In this document: one piece after another, positions 1 to 7,115 of the stretch
How the letters are laid out: every line of letters begins with the position of its first letter
Position numbering within the stretch: position 1 is the stretch's first letter
NCBI GenBank assembly: GCA_041859375.1
Contig: JBHEKP010000029.1
Coordinates: 1-16,233, forward strand
Origin: JBHEKP01 sp041859375
Lineage (GTDB): Bacteria > Hydrogenedentota > Hydrogenedentia > Hydrogenedentales > CAITNO01
Direction of reading: 5' to 3'
DNA length: 16,233 nucleotides
Translations under genes and position numbers: made by a program
The notes under the pieces: model-generated
What the model saw: the letters and a program-made list of their open reading frames with translations, nothing else
Database searches by the model: none
Told to the model about the DNA's origin: nothing

Positions 1-1267
1 GCCCCTTTTTGCGTCCGGCGCGGCGGTCAATGCGGCCGCTGTGGAGGGCGGCGCGGTAGGCCAGGCCGTGGCGCACCACCCCGGCCACCGGCGTGACGGA
101 GGGAATGTTGAGGCTTTGCGGAATCATCTCCACGCCCTCGGGCAGGCCGATGCGCACGTTGGTGTCGCAGACCGCCTCGGCGAGTGCGGCGATGTTGCGG
201 ATGCCCGCGCCGCCGCCGGTGAGCACGAGGCCGCGCACAAGGTGCGTGCGGAGCTGGTGCTGGATGAGGAAGCGCGACACCTTCTCCATGAGCTGCTTCG
301 CCCGCGCGAAGATGATGCCCTCCACCGTGGTGAGGGGCACGTGGTCGGGCGCGCCGCCCACGGTCTTGTTGAGCTTCACCATCTTCTGGCCGCGCTCCGC
401 GCCCGCGCCGTGCTTCTCCAGCAGCGCCGCCACCTCGCCGTCGGCGGCGTCCTGGCGCAGCCCGCGTATCTGCTGCATGCCCACGCCGTACTCCTCAAGC
501 AGGGCGAAAGCCTCGTCGAAGGGCACCTTCAGGATGCCCGCGAGATCGTTGATGATGAGCGCCGCGCCAAACTCGAAAGTCTTCGTGCCCATGATGCACC
601 CGTTGCGGTAGACCGCCACGCTGGTGCTCGCGTCGCCGAAGTCCACCACCGCCGTGCCCAGCTGCATGTCCTCGGGCGTCATGCACCCCAGCGCCGACGC
701 GATGGGCATGTACACCATGTCCTCCACGACGCAGTCCTGCGCCTCGATGCAGGAGCGCAGGTTGTCCAGCACCACCTCGGGCACCTGCGCGAAGTGCATG
801 CGCGTGTGGAGCACGCCGCCCCGGATGCCCAGCGGATCGGCCACCTGGAGCCCGTCCACCAGCCACTCCTGCGAGGTGACGGACGACAGCGCGCGCATCG
901 CGGGCGCCATCATGCCCTGCTCCGCGTGGGAGCGCGCCTCGTCTATGTTTTCCAGCTCCACCACGCCGCCCGTCGTGGCCACCTTGCCCTCGCGGATGCT
1001 CGACACCGCCGAGGGCGCGTTCACCCCGCAGAACACGCTCTGCACCCGCAGCTGCGCGTTGCGGCCCGCCGCCTCCATCGCCGCGCTGAAGGCCGCCTGC
1101 GCCGCCTGCGAATTCTGGATGAACCCCTGCCGCACGCACCCCTTCGACGGGGCCGTCCCGTGGCCCAGCAGCCGCACCATGCCGTTGGGCTGCTGCTGCA
1201 CGATCATCACGCGCACCTCGCGGCCGCCGAAGTCGACGCCCGCCACTATGTCTCCCTTTTTAGCCAC
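1..1267 (-). CDS. ftsA: Cell division protein FtsA, 3' end beyond window
   Basis: FtsA is the actin-like ATPase that tethers FtsZ to the inner membrane and recruits the divisome. The 422 visible residues align in order with the family: nucleotide motif GVDFG (10-14), PSKGCVRQGFIQN (40-52), the 1C-domain signature SVTSQEWLVDGLQVADPLG (129-147), second phosphate motif VVDFGDAS (207-214) and adenosine motif LVLTGGGAGIRNI (347-359). The GTG at 1265-1267 is chosen because it gives the family-typical opening VAKKGDIVAGVDFG and has GGAAGGAG 10 bases upstream; a second GTG at 1246 would cut the first strand. The membrane-binding C-terminal helix is not seen; the frame is open at the left edge after GRIDRRAGRKKG, so it probably lies just outside. 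The 58-bp gap to the upstream gene holds a CCGCGG-cgggg-CCGCGG hairpin without a T-tract, so co-transcription is likely. Both phosphate motifs are looser than usual (FGGREV for the usual IGTTK; GDAS for GGGT). PilM was considered, but the 1C-domain signature favours FtsA. Confidence 0.93.
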   Translation of the reverse strand, partial: MAKKGDIVAGVDFGGREVRVMIVQQQPNGMVRLLGHGTAPSKGCVRQGFIQNSQAAQAAFSAAMEAAGRNAQLRVQSVFCGVNAPSAVSSIREGKVATTGGVVELENIDEARSHAEQGMMAPAMRALSSVTSQEWLVDGLQVADPLGIRGGVLHTRMHFAQVPEVVLDNLRSCIEAQDCVVEDMVYMPIASALGCMTPEDMQLGTAVVDFGDASTSVAVYRNGCIMGTKTFEFGAALIINDLAGILKVPFDEAFALLEEYGVGMQQIRGLRQDAADGEVAALLEKHGAGAERGQKMVKLNKTVGGAPDHVPLTTVEGIIFARAKQLMEKVSRFLIQHQLRTHLVRGLVLTGGGAGIRNIAALAEAVCDTNVRIGLPEGVEMIPQSLNIPSVTPVAGVVRHGLAYRAALHSGRIDRRAGRKKG

Positions 1268-1277
1268 TGACCTGCCG

Positions 1278-1285
1278 CTCCTTCC
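1278..1285 (-). promoter_or_regulatory. Shine-Dalgarno site of ftsA
   Basis: On the minus strand this reads GGAAGGAG and sits 10 bases before the GTG at 1267. It decides the start in favour of that codon over the in-frame GTG at 1246, which has no comparable site. Confidence 0.7.
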
Positions 1286-1325
1286 GCCTGATCTTCCGCG
1301 GCCCCGCCGCGGGCCCGCAACTCCG

Positions 1326-3203
1326 CTAGAAAAGCATCTCCTGGCCGCCCCGGGCCGGTTCGGCCTCCTCCGCAAGCGGCCGCTCAATCTCCACGACCGC
1401 GCGCTGCCGCCGCTCCAGCTCCTGCTGAATCCGAATCATCTCCCCCTCAATCCGCTCCTTCTCGGCCCGCATCGCCGCAAGCCTCCCGCGCGCCTCCTCA
1501 AGGAACTCCCGGCCCGCCTCCTCCTCCTCCTCAAGGGACGTGATCTCCGTCTGGATCAGGCTTTCCCCGGTAAGCGCCGCCGCGCGCTCCGACTCCAGCC
1601 CGTGCAGTTCCGCCAGCGCCGCGGACCGCGCCTGCTGAAGCTCCTCAATCTGCCGCTCCAGCTCCTCCAGCTCGCCGCGCCGCCGGTGGATGTCCCCGTC
1701 CAGGCCGCTAATCCGCTCCCGGCACGCCGCATGCTCCTCCTGCCGCGCCGTAATCTCCTCCTCCGCGTGGCGCACCCGCGCCTCCGCGTCGGACACGCGC
1801 TGGCAGCCCTCCCCGATGGCCGCGCCGTTCTTCGCCAGCCGCTCCCGCGCCGCCGCCAGGGCGTCGTTGGCGTTGTCCACCTCGCGGCGCGCCAGCATGC
1901 CCGCCAGCCGGATGGCCAGCTCCTTCGCCGCGCGCACATTTCCCGTCATGATCGCCTGCTGCAACTCGCCCTGCACCGTCTCCAGCGTCTGCGGGGCCTC
2001 CGCCTCCTCGGCGGGTTCCCCGGCGTCTTCCTCCTCCATTTCCGCCGCCGTCTCCTCCTGCACGGATTCCTGCCCCGGCTCCACGATCTCCACCGCAGCC
2101 TCCGCAACCTCCGCCTCTTCCGGCGCGCCGTCCGCCGGGGTCTCTTCCCCAGGGTTCATCCCATCGCCGGCCGCGGCATCCTCCGAGGAACTTTCCTCCG
2201 CCGCAGCCGGGGAGCTTTCCGCCTCCTCCGCCACAGCCGGGAACTGGGCGGATTCCTCCGCCGGTTCCTCGGCGGACTCCTCCCGCGCCAGCGCCTCCGC
2301 GCCCAAATCCAGCCCGTCGGCAAGGGCCGGGCCGGAGGCGGCAAACAACGGCTCTTCGGGGGCGGGAAGACTGTCCCCGAAGGGGTCCCCCGCCGGGGTG
2401 GCATTCCCCGCCACCACCGCGGATTCCTCCCGCGCGGGCGGTTCCTCGTCAATCATGTGGAGCATCGTGTCCCCGCCGGCCTCCAGCGGGGTCTCCGGCG
2501 GCAGCAGCGCCGCCGCCGCGGCAACCGTCGGCGGTTCCTGCGCGGGCTCCGGTTCGGGGGCCGGTTCGGGCGCGGCCGCCGTGAACACGGGCGGCGCCTG
2601 CGGCGGCCCCGGCTCGGGCACGCGCGCCCTGCCGTTGTCGTCTATGAGGGCCACCCCCTCCTCCTTCATCCGCACCAGCATGTCGCGGTACATCCCGCGC
2701 CAGGTGTATCCCACCATCGGGCCGTCGTTGCCGACAATCAAATCCCCCGCCATCAGCGACAAAATATTGTGGCTTTCCATAAGGAAGGGGAGGCATTCCC
2801 GGGCGCGGCCTGCCGTCTTGTAGCTTGAAAGCACCCGCGCCGTGTCAATGATTGCCTGGCGCAGATCCGGGCTGTTCACCATGTTCACCATTTCAAGGGC
2901 GGACACCAGCTCGTGGAGGCATTCATCCGGCCAGTGCGCGTCCTCGGGAGCCGGTTCGGCCCGCTCCAAAACGCGGCGGAAACGGTTTATCGCGCTCGGT
3001 ATGGCCTGCCTGGGATCAGACACGGGCGGACCGGAAGGGGGTTCTTCAACGGGTGCGGCCATTTCCTCATCCTCCATTGGCGCCTGCGCGGCGGTCTCCT
3101 CCGTTTCCTCCGGGGGAACCTCCTCCTCCCGGGATGGATTGCCGTCGCCAAACAACCGGCGGCCGACAGCCGCCCAGGTTTTGTTCCGTCTTCCGAATCG
3201 CAC
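1326..3203 (-). CDS. Hypothetical coiled-coil protein with acidic linker, upstream of ftsA
   Basis: I do not recognise this 625-residue protein. It has a basic N-terminus (MRFGRRNKTW) without a signal peptide or membrane span. A predicted-helical, folded-looking segment at about 61-190 (containing CLHELVSALEMVNMVNSPDL and MVGYTWRGMYRDMLVRM) is followed by a very acidic Pro/Ala/Glu linker at 195-405. A long heptad-like coiled coil at about 406-615 is rich in Glu, Arg and Leu (for example GELEELERQIEELQQARSAA), and the tail ends QEMLF. It looks cytoplasmic and able to oligomerise. The start is the GTG at 3201-3203, 7 bases after a strong GGAGGT; an in-frame TTG at 3218 overlaps that site and is unlikely. 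It lies 58 bp upstream of ftsA in the same direction, where many bacteria have ftsQ, but it shows neither the single membrane span nor the POTRA domain of FtsQ. A role in division or polar organisation is inference from position only. Confidence 0.85.
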   Translation of the reverse strand: MRFGRRNKTWAAVGRRLFGDGNPSREEEVPPEETEETAAQAPMEDEEMAAPVEEPPSGPPVSDPRQAIPSAINRFRRVLERAEPAPEDAHWPDECLHELVSALEMVNMVNSPDLRQAIIDTARVLSSYKTAGRARECLPFLMESHNILSLMAGDLIVGNDGPMVGYTWRGMYRDMLVRMKEEGVALIDDNGRARVPEPGPPQAPPVFTAAAPEPAPEPEPAQEPPTVAAAAALLPPETPLEAGGDTMLHMIDEEPPAREESAVVAGNATPAGDPFGDSLPAPEEPLFAASGPALADGLDLGAEALAREESAEEPAEESAQFPAVAEEAESSPAAAEESSSEDAAAGDGMNPGEETPADGAPEEAEVAEAAVEIVEPGQESVQEETAAEMEEEDAGEPAEEAEAPQTLETVQGELQQAIMTGNVRAAKELAIRLAGMLARREVDNANDALAAARERLAKNGAAIGEGCQRVSDAEARVRHAEEEITARQEEHAACRERISGLDGDIHRRRGELEELERQIEELQQARSAALAELHGLESERAAALTGESLIQTEITSLEEEEEAGREFLEEARGRLAAMRAEKERIEGEMIRIQQELERRQRAVVEIERPLAEEAEPARGGQEMLF

Positions 3204-3210
3204 CTTTAAC

Positions 3211-3216
3211 ACCTCC
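3211..3216 (-). promoter_or_regulatory. Shine-Dalgarno site deciding the GTG start at 3203
   Basis: The minus strand reads GGAGGT, 7 bases before the GTG at 3203. The in-frame TTG at 3216-3218 overlaps this site and so cannot use it. Confidence 0.7.
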
Positions 3217-3224
3217 AAAGGGCC

Positions 3225-3253
3225 ATTTTAACACAAGGGAGGATTACAAGCAA
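3225..3253 (-). promoter_or_regulatory. Candidate sigma70-type promoter for the coiled-coil/ftsA transcript
   Basis: On the minus strand TTGCTT (3253-3248) is followed after 17 bases by TAAAAT (3230-3225). Transcription would begin near 3218, giving a leader of only about 15 bases that starts almost at the GGAGGT. The -35 box is a partial match; the spacing and -10 are good. Confidence 0.45.
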
Positions 3254-3429
3254 TACATATTGTGGTTTGGCCGCCCAAATTTGCGGACCAGACACAATAT
3301 AAGCGGTTTTGGCGCGGTCTGCAACCGGGCACAACCGGTACCCGGCCCCTTGCGGCATGTAATAATTGAATGTCCCGCCGGAGATTTCGTCTGGTTGGAT
3401 GACGTTACAATGAATTGGAGGTTGAAACA

Positions 3430-5964
3430 ATGAACACCATGACAAAACGAACCAGCACAAGCGTCCTGCTTGCCGCCGCGCTGACCCTGGCCGCCACGGC
3501 CTTCGCCGACCTGCAAATGCACGGTCGTGTCAGCTTTGACGGCGGCGGCGTGGTGGTGCGCGGCCAGGCCGACGCCGACTGGGGCCGCGCGGGCGTGAAC
3601 ACCCTGCTCATGCCCGGCGACACCGTCTGGGTGGACAACGGCGGCGCCACGGAAATCGAACTGGCGGGCGGCACCTTCCTGCGTCTTGCCGACGACAGCA
3701 AGGTGGAGCTTGCCTCCCTGCCCCCCGCCGCCGAACTGCGCGGCTGGGTCGGCTCCTTCTACATCCAGCGCTCCAGCCGCAGCACGGGAACGGTCCTGTT
3801 CACCACCCCGGCCTGCGTGGTGGAAGTGGCCCCGGACACCTCCGCGCGCGTTGACATCACAAACGGCGGCGGCGCCACGGTCACCGTGCGCTGGGGTTCC
3901 GCCTCGGTCCGCGCCGCCGACGGCGGCGGCCAGGTCACCGTGGCGGGCGGCATGCGTGTCTGGGCCGATCCCGGCATGCTCCCCTCCGACCCCGCCGCCT
4001 TTGACCGCGCCCAGGCGGACTCTTTTGACCAGTGGAACAACGACCGCGCCCAGGTGCTCGCCGGGGGCGTGAAAACAACGCCCCGCGAGGTGGTCATCGC
4101 CGAGCCCGTCATCGGCGCCTCCGATCTCGGCTCCTACGGCGAATGGGTCTACGTTGACCGCCGCCCCTACTGGCGGCCCACCGTGGTGGTGGATTATGTC
4201 CCCTACCGCTATGGCTGCTGGAATTACATGCCCGCCGTCGGCCACGTCTGGGTGGGCGAGTACCCCTTCTGCTACGTCACCTCCCACTACGGCCGCTGGA
4301 CCCACAACGTGAGCTACGGCTGGATCTGGTCCTACGATCCCGTGTGGAGCCCCGCATGGGCGACCACGGTCTGCGTGGGCGACACCTTCGTCTGGGCGCC
4401 CATGGACTACTACTACCGGCCCGTGCTCGTCTCCTCCTCCGCCGTGTTCTCCCTTGGCGGCGTGAACTTCAGCGTCGGCTGCGCCAGCTACATGCCCGCA
4501 ACCTACGTCACCACCGGCTGGGCCGTCGTCAACCCCATGACCCCCGTGATCATGCGGAACGTCTGCGCCGCGCCCGTCACCCAGATCAACATCTGGAACA
4601 TCAACTGCGGTTCCGGCGGCGGCCACGGCGGCGGGCGTCCGCGCCCCCCCGTGCCCACGCCCTATGACGGCAGCGTCTTCAACACGCGCGACTACAACCC
4701 CCAGCGCAGCATCCGCGGCGTGCCCCAGGACCTCTACAAGGGCGGCGTTCCCGCCGAGCGCGCCCAGGCCCTTGAGGCGCGGCTGGGACGCTCCCAGTTC
4801 GCCGCCGCCGGCAAGGTGCGCCCCGAGCGCTCCCCCGTTGAAAACGCGCGCACCGGCGCCGCCATGCGCAGCGTGCGCATGGACCGCGCCTCCGCGCTCC
4901 AGCCCGACAAGGTGGCCGACATCCGCCGTCTCGGTGTGCGCGAAACGGCGCCCGCCGGGGACACGCCCCAGGCCCGCCCGGCGGAGGGGCGCAACCAGCG
5001 CGCCGCCACGCCCCCGGCCGTCTCCGGACGGGGCATGGAACGCCCGGTGAAAACTGAAACCCCCTCCGCGCCGGTGGAAGCCAGGCCCGGACGCGGTGAA
5101 ATCCGCGGCGGCGCGGCAGCCTCCGCCCCGGGGAAAATGGAAGCCCCCGGCGGGCGCATCACGCGCACCCAGCCCCGCGACGCCGCCGCAACGCGCGGAA
5201 CAACGGCCGGCCGGACCGCGCCCGCGGGGCGGCCGGTGAAAACCGAAACCCTGTCCACGCCGTCCGCGGGCGCCGGCACCCCCATACGGGGGGGGCGCAC
5301 CCTGCGCACGCAGCCTGAAAACCGCACAACCAACCGCGCCACTTCGGCCGCGCCCGCCGCGCCCGCCGCGCCCACGCAAAACCGCATGGCCCTGCGCGAC
5401 ATGGAACCCGGCGCGCCCGCGCCCGGCTTTGACAGGCCCTCCGCGACGCCCCAGAAGACCCCGCCGCGCGGGACCACCCCCCGCGTCGAGGGCGGTTCCG
5501 GGCTCGGCAGCGGCTTCGCGCCGTCGGCCCCGTCCACCCGCGTGAATTCCGGTGTCTCCACCGGGAGCGGCAGCCGGACCCAAATCCGCACCGCCCCCCA
5601 GAAGCAGGAGACGCCCCGGTTCGAGGCGCCCAGACCCCAGCCCGCCGCGCCGCGCACGGAAATCAGAAGCACGCCGCGTGTTGAAGCGCCCCGCGTGCAG
5701 GCGCCCAGGCCCCAGGCCCCGTCGTCCGTGAGGCAGCAGCCCCGCATCGAGGCCCCCAGGCCCCAGCCCGCTCCCCGGAGCAGAATGAGCGCGCCCTCCT
5801 TCCAGCCCTCCGCGCCGAAGGTTTCCGCGCCCCAGCGCGGCTCCTCCCCCAGCGCGCCGGGACGGTCCATGGGCGGCGCGCCGAGCGCCCCGCAGCGGCC
5901 CTCGGTCAGCGTCTCCGGTGAAACCCGCATGCGCGGCGGCGTGCGCAGCCAAAACGGCCGCTAA
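3430..5964 (+). CDS. Secreted FecR-domain / DUF6600 protein with long Pro/Arg-rich tail
   Basis: The 844-residue product begins with a Sec signal peptide (MNTMTKRTSTSVLLAAALTLAATAFA, cut before DLQ). A FecR-type beta domain follows at about 30-180 (MPGDTVWVDNGGATEIELAG, FLRLADDSKVEL). At about 218-380 is a Trp/Tyr-rich module of the DUF6600 type (YGEWVYVDRRPYWRP, YVPYRYGCW, HYGRWTHNVSYGWIWSYDP). The last 440 or so residues are disordered and rich in Pro, Ala, Arg and Gln, with repeats such as RxEAPRxQ and RPVKTET. No anti-sigma transmembrane arrangement or partner sigma factor gene is present, so an envelope or surface structural role fits better than iron-signalling; the exact function is unknown. 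The ATG at 3430 has GGAGG 8 bases upstream, which an in-frame TTG at 3415 would overlap. The next gene starts 66 bp downstream with no terminator between, suggesting an operon. Confidence 0.85.
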   Translation: MNTMTKRTSTSVLLAAALTLAATAFADLQMHGRVSFDGGGVVVRGQADADWGRAGVNTLLMPGDTVWVDNGGATEIELAGGTFLRLADDSKVELASLPPAAELRGWVGSFYIQRSSRSTGTVLFTTPACVVEVAPDTSARVDITNGGGATVTVRWGSASVRAADGGGQVTVAGGMRVWADPGMLPSDPAAFDRAQADSFDQWNNDRAQVLAGGVKTTPREVVIAEPVIGASDLGSYGEWVYVDRRPYWRPTVVVDYVPYRYGCWNYMPAVGHVWVGEYPFCYVTSHYGRWTHNVSYGWIWSYDPVWSPAWATTVCVGDTFVWAPMDYYYRPVLVSSSAVFSLGGVNFSVGCASYMPATYVTTGWAVVNPMTPVIMRNVCAAPVTQINIWNINCGSGGGHGGGRPRPPVPTPYDGSVFNTRDYNPQRSIRGVPQDLYKGGVPAERAQALEARLGRSQFAAAGKVRPERSPVENARTGAAMRSVRMDRASALQPDKVADIRRLGVRETAPAGDTPQARPAEGRNQRAATPPAVSGRGMERPVKTETPSAPVEARPGRGEIRGGAAASAPGKMEAPGGRITRTQPRDAAATRGTTAGRTAPAGRPVKTETLSTPSAGAGTPIRGGRTLRTQPENRTTNRATSAAPAAPAAPTQNRMALRDMEPGAPAPGFDRPSATPQKTPPRGTTPRVEGGSGLGSGFAPSAPSTRVNSGVSTGSGSRTQIRTAPQKQETPRFEAPRPQPAAPRTEIRSTPRVEAPRVQAPRPQAPSSVRQQPRIEAPRPQPAPRSRMSAPSFQPSAPKVSAPQRGSSPSAPGRSMGGAPSAPQRPSVSVSGETRMRGGVRSQNGR

Positions 5965-6030
5965 GCACCGCGCCCGGCCGCAACACAATTGAACCGCAGC
6001 AAGAAACGCCCCACACAGGAGGCAAACGCC

Positions 6031-6945
6031 ATGAACGGCATGACACACGGAACCATGAAACTTTTCTGCGCGGCCCTTGTCCTCACCGCGTCCGCGCTGC
6101 TCGCCGGATGCCCGGCGCCCCCCGTCCCGCCCGTTGACAACGGCGAAGGGGAGGGCGAGGGCGAAACACCCCCGGAATGGAACCAGGCGGAATACGACCG
6201 CGGCTTCGATGAAGGGTTCCTGGTGGACGAGCAGTACTGGAAGGGCTTTGACGACAGCTTCTACACCCGCGACGCCGGCCCCATCTACTACGCGGGCGCG
6301 GGCATCCCCTATGTGGAGGCGCCGGAATACGACGCGGGCTACTGGGACGGCGTCTGGTACGCCTACAACGACGGCTATTTCGTGGCCTACGACTACGCCT
6401 TCACCGTCGGCTTCTCCGAGGGCTACGACATCGGCTACCGTCCGGACTGGCCCGATTTTCTGTACTCCGATCAGCATGTTGAATACTACGACGGCGGATT
6501 CACGGACGGCTACAACGACGGCTTCTCCGAGGGCCGCGTCCTTGGCGCCACCGACTATGCCCAGGGCCTCCCATATGACTGGCTCGACGCCATGATGTAC
6601 TACCGCGAGGGCAACGATGTCTACATTGAGGAGCTGGACCTCGGCACCGGTGAATACGGGCCGGTCTATCTCTACGAGTACGGCACCGACCCCAACGAGC
6701 TGCTGGCGGGCAAAAAGAGCGCGAACGGCGCGGTCCGCGACCGGGCCGGGCGCGGCACGCCCTCCATACGCCGGGGCCCGGAAAAGGCCGAAGCGCCCGC
6801 GCTGAGTTACCGCGCCCTGCCTGAAAACGTGCGCGGCCTGCTCAACACGCGCCCCACGGTCAGCCCCCGCTCCACGGCGGAGCTCACCCTCAAGGACACC
6901 TGGCTCCAGCGCATAGAAACCTACAGAAGCACCATTGGCGGGTAG
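6031..6945 (+). CDS. Lipoprotein with (GE)n linker and Tyr-Asp-Gly repeats
   Basis: This 304-residue lipoprotein has signal sequence MNGMTHGTMKLFCAALVLTASALLAGC, with lipobox LAGC and lipidated Cys27. A short Pro-rich stretch and NGEGEGEGE linker follow. Residues about 54-168 carry degenerate repeats of the form Y-D/N-x-G-F/Y-x-x-G (EYDRGFDEGF, EYDAGYWDG, YNDGYF, GFSEGYDIGY, GGFTDGYNDGFSEG). The C-terminal third (about 225-304) is basic, Arg/Pro-rich and less structured. I know no function for it; the aromatic and acidic repeats could form an extended or metal/sugar-binding surface, which is speculation. The ATG at 6031 has AGGAGG 8 bases upstream; a TTG at 5989 is in frame but unsupported. 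It is probably co-transcribed with the FecR/DUF6600 gene and is followed by a strong terminator. Confidence 0.85.
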   Translation: MNGMTHGTMKLFCAALVLTASALLAGCPAPPVPPVDNGEGEGEGETPPEWNQAEYDRGFDEGFLVDEQYWKGFDDSFYTRDAGPIYYAGAGIPYVEAPEYDAGYWDGVWYAYNDGYFVAYDYAFTVGFSEGYDIGYRPDWPDFLYSDQHVEYYDGGFTDGYNDGFSEGRVLGATDYAQGLPYDWLDAMMYYREGNDVYIEELDLGTGEYGPVYLYEYGTDPNELLAGKKSANGAVRDRAGRGTPSIRRGPEKAEAPALSYRALPENVRGLLNTRPTVSPRSTAELTLKDTWLQRIETYRSTIGG

Positions 6946-6986
6946 CCCGCGCCCCGCTCCCTCATGCGGGCGCCCGCACTCCTTCC

Positions 6987-7031
6987 CCGCGCCGGTTCCG
7001 GACCGTTTCCGGAGCCGGCGCGGTCTTTTTT
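6987..7031 (+). terminator. Rho-independent terminator of the FecR/lipoprotein operon
   Basis: A 16-base arm CCGCGCCGGTTCCGGA (6987-7002) pairs with TCCGGAGCCGGCGCGG (7008-7023) with only one G-U pair. The loop is 5 bases, and TCTTTTTT follows. It lies about 40 bases past the stop of the lipoprotein gene. Confidence 0.9.
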
Positions 7032-7054
7032 CCGCGCCGCGCCCGGCCCGGAAC

Positions 7055-7084
7055 TTGTCAACCCCGCCCCGCGTCCCGTACCAT
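7055..7084 (+). promoter_or_regulatory. Candidate promoter of the rhamnosidase gene
   Basis: TTGTCA (7055-7060) is separated by 18 bases from TACCAT (7079-7084), a reasonable sigma70-type pair, and lies between the upstream terminator and the AAGGAG site at 7102-7107. An ATG inside the -10 box (7083) is in frame with the gene but has no ribosome site. Confidence 0.5.
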
Positions 7085-7115
7085 GCCCCCTCAAAACCAC
7101 GAAGGAGTCCCCCTC

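Larger units (their letters stand above)
3204..3429. promoter_or_regulatory. Divergent control region with inverted repeats
   Basis: This 226-bp gap separates the leftward coiled-coil/ftsA genes from the rightward FecR gene and is much more AT-rich than its surroundings. It contains the palindrome CAATA-ca-TATTG (3251-3262), an 8-bp inverted repeat ATATTGTG (3257-3264) / CACAATAT (3293-3300), and TTTGG-ccgc-CCAAA (3266-3279) between them. For the rightward operon two weak -10 candidates are visible: an extended one, TGTAATAAT (3358-3366), and TACAAT (3406-3411), the latter only 5 bases before the GGAGG of the FecR gene. Neither has a good -35 box. The inverted repeats could be operators for a dimeric regulator; that is inference. 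Confidence 0.45.

Noticed and set aside
1..1267. PilM (type IV pilus) as identity of the first gene
   Set aside because: The QEWLVDG...DPLG segment of the FtsA 1C domain and the PSKG..QGFI motif are FtsA-specific, and no pilN/pilO follows in view.
1268..1325. CCGCGG-cgggg-CCGCGG hairpin between the coiled-coil gene and ftsA as a terminator
   Set aside because: Only 6 bp and no T-tract after it on the minus strand; a terminator here would also cut ftsA from its only visible promoter.
624..2828. 734-codon plus-strand frame opposite ftsA and the coiled-coil gene
   Set aside because: Spans two genes on the other strand; Pro/Leu/Arg low-complexity translation with no credible ribosome site.
3204..3218. 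TTG start for the coiled-coil protein at 3218
   Set aside because: It overlaps the GGAGGT site that fits the GTG at 3203.
3244..6477. Very long open frame on the minus strand (over 1000 codons) opposite the FecR and lipoprotein genes
   Set aside because: Low-complexity Gly/Arg/Ala translation with no recognisable domain, opposite two genes with clear signal peptides, ribosome sites and domains; a by-product of GC-rich codon third positions.
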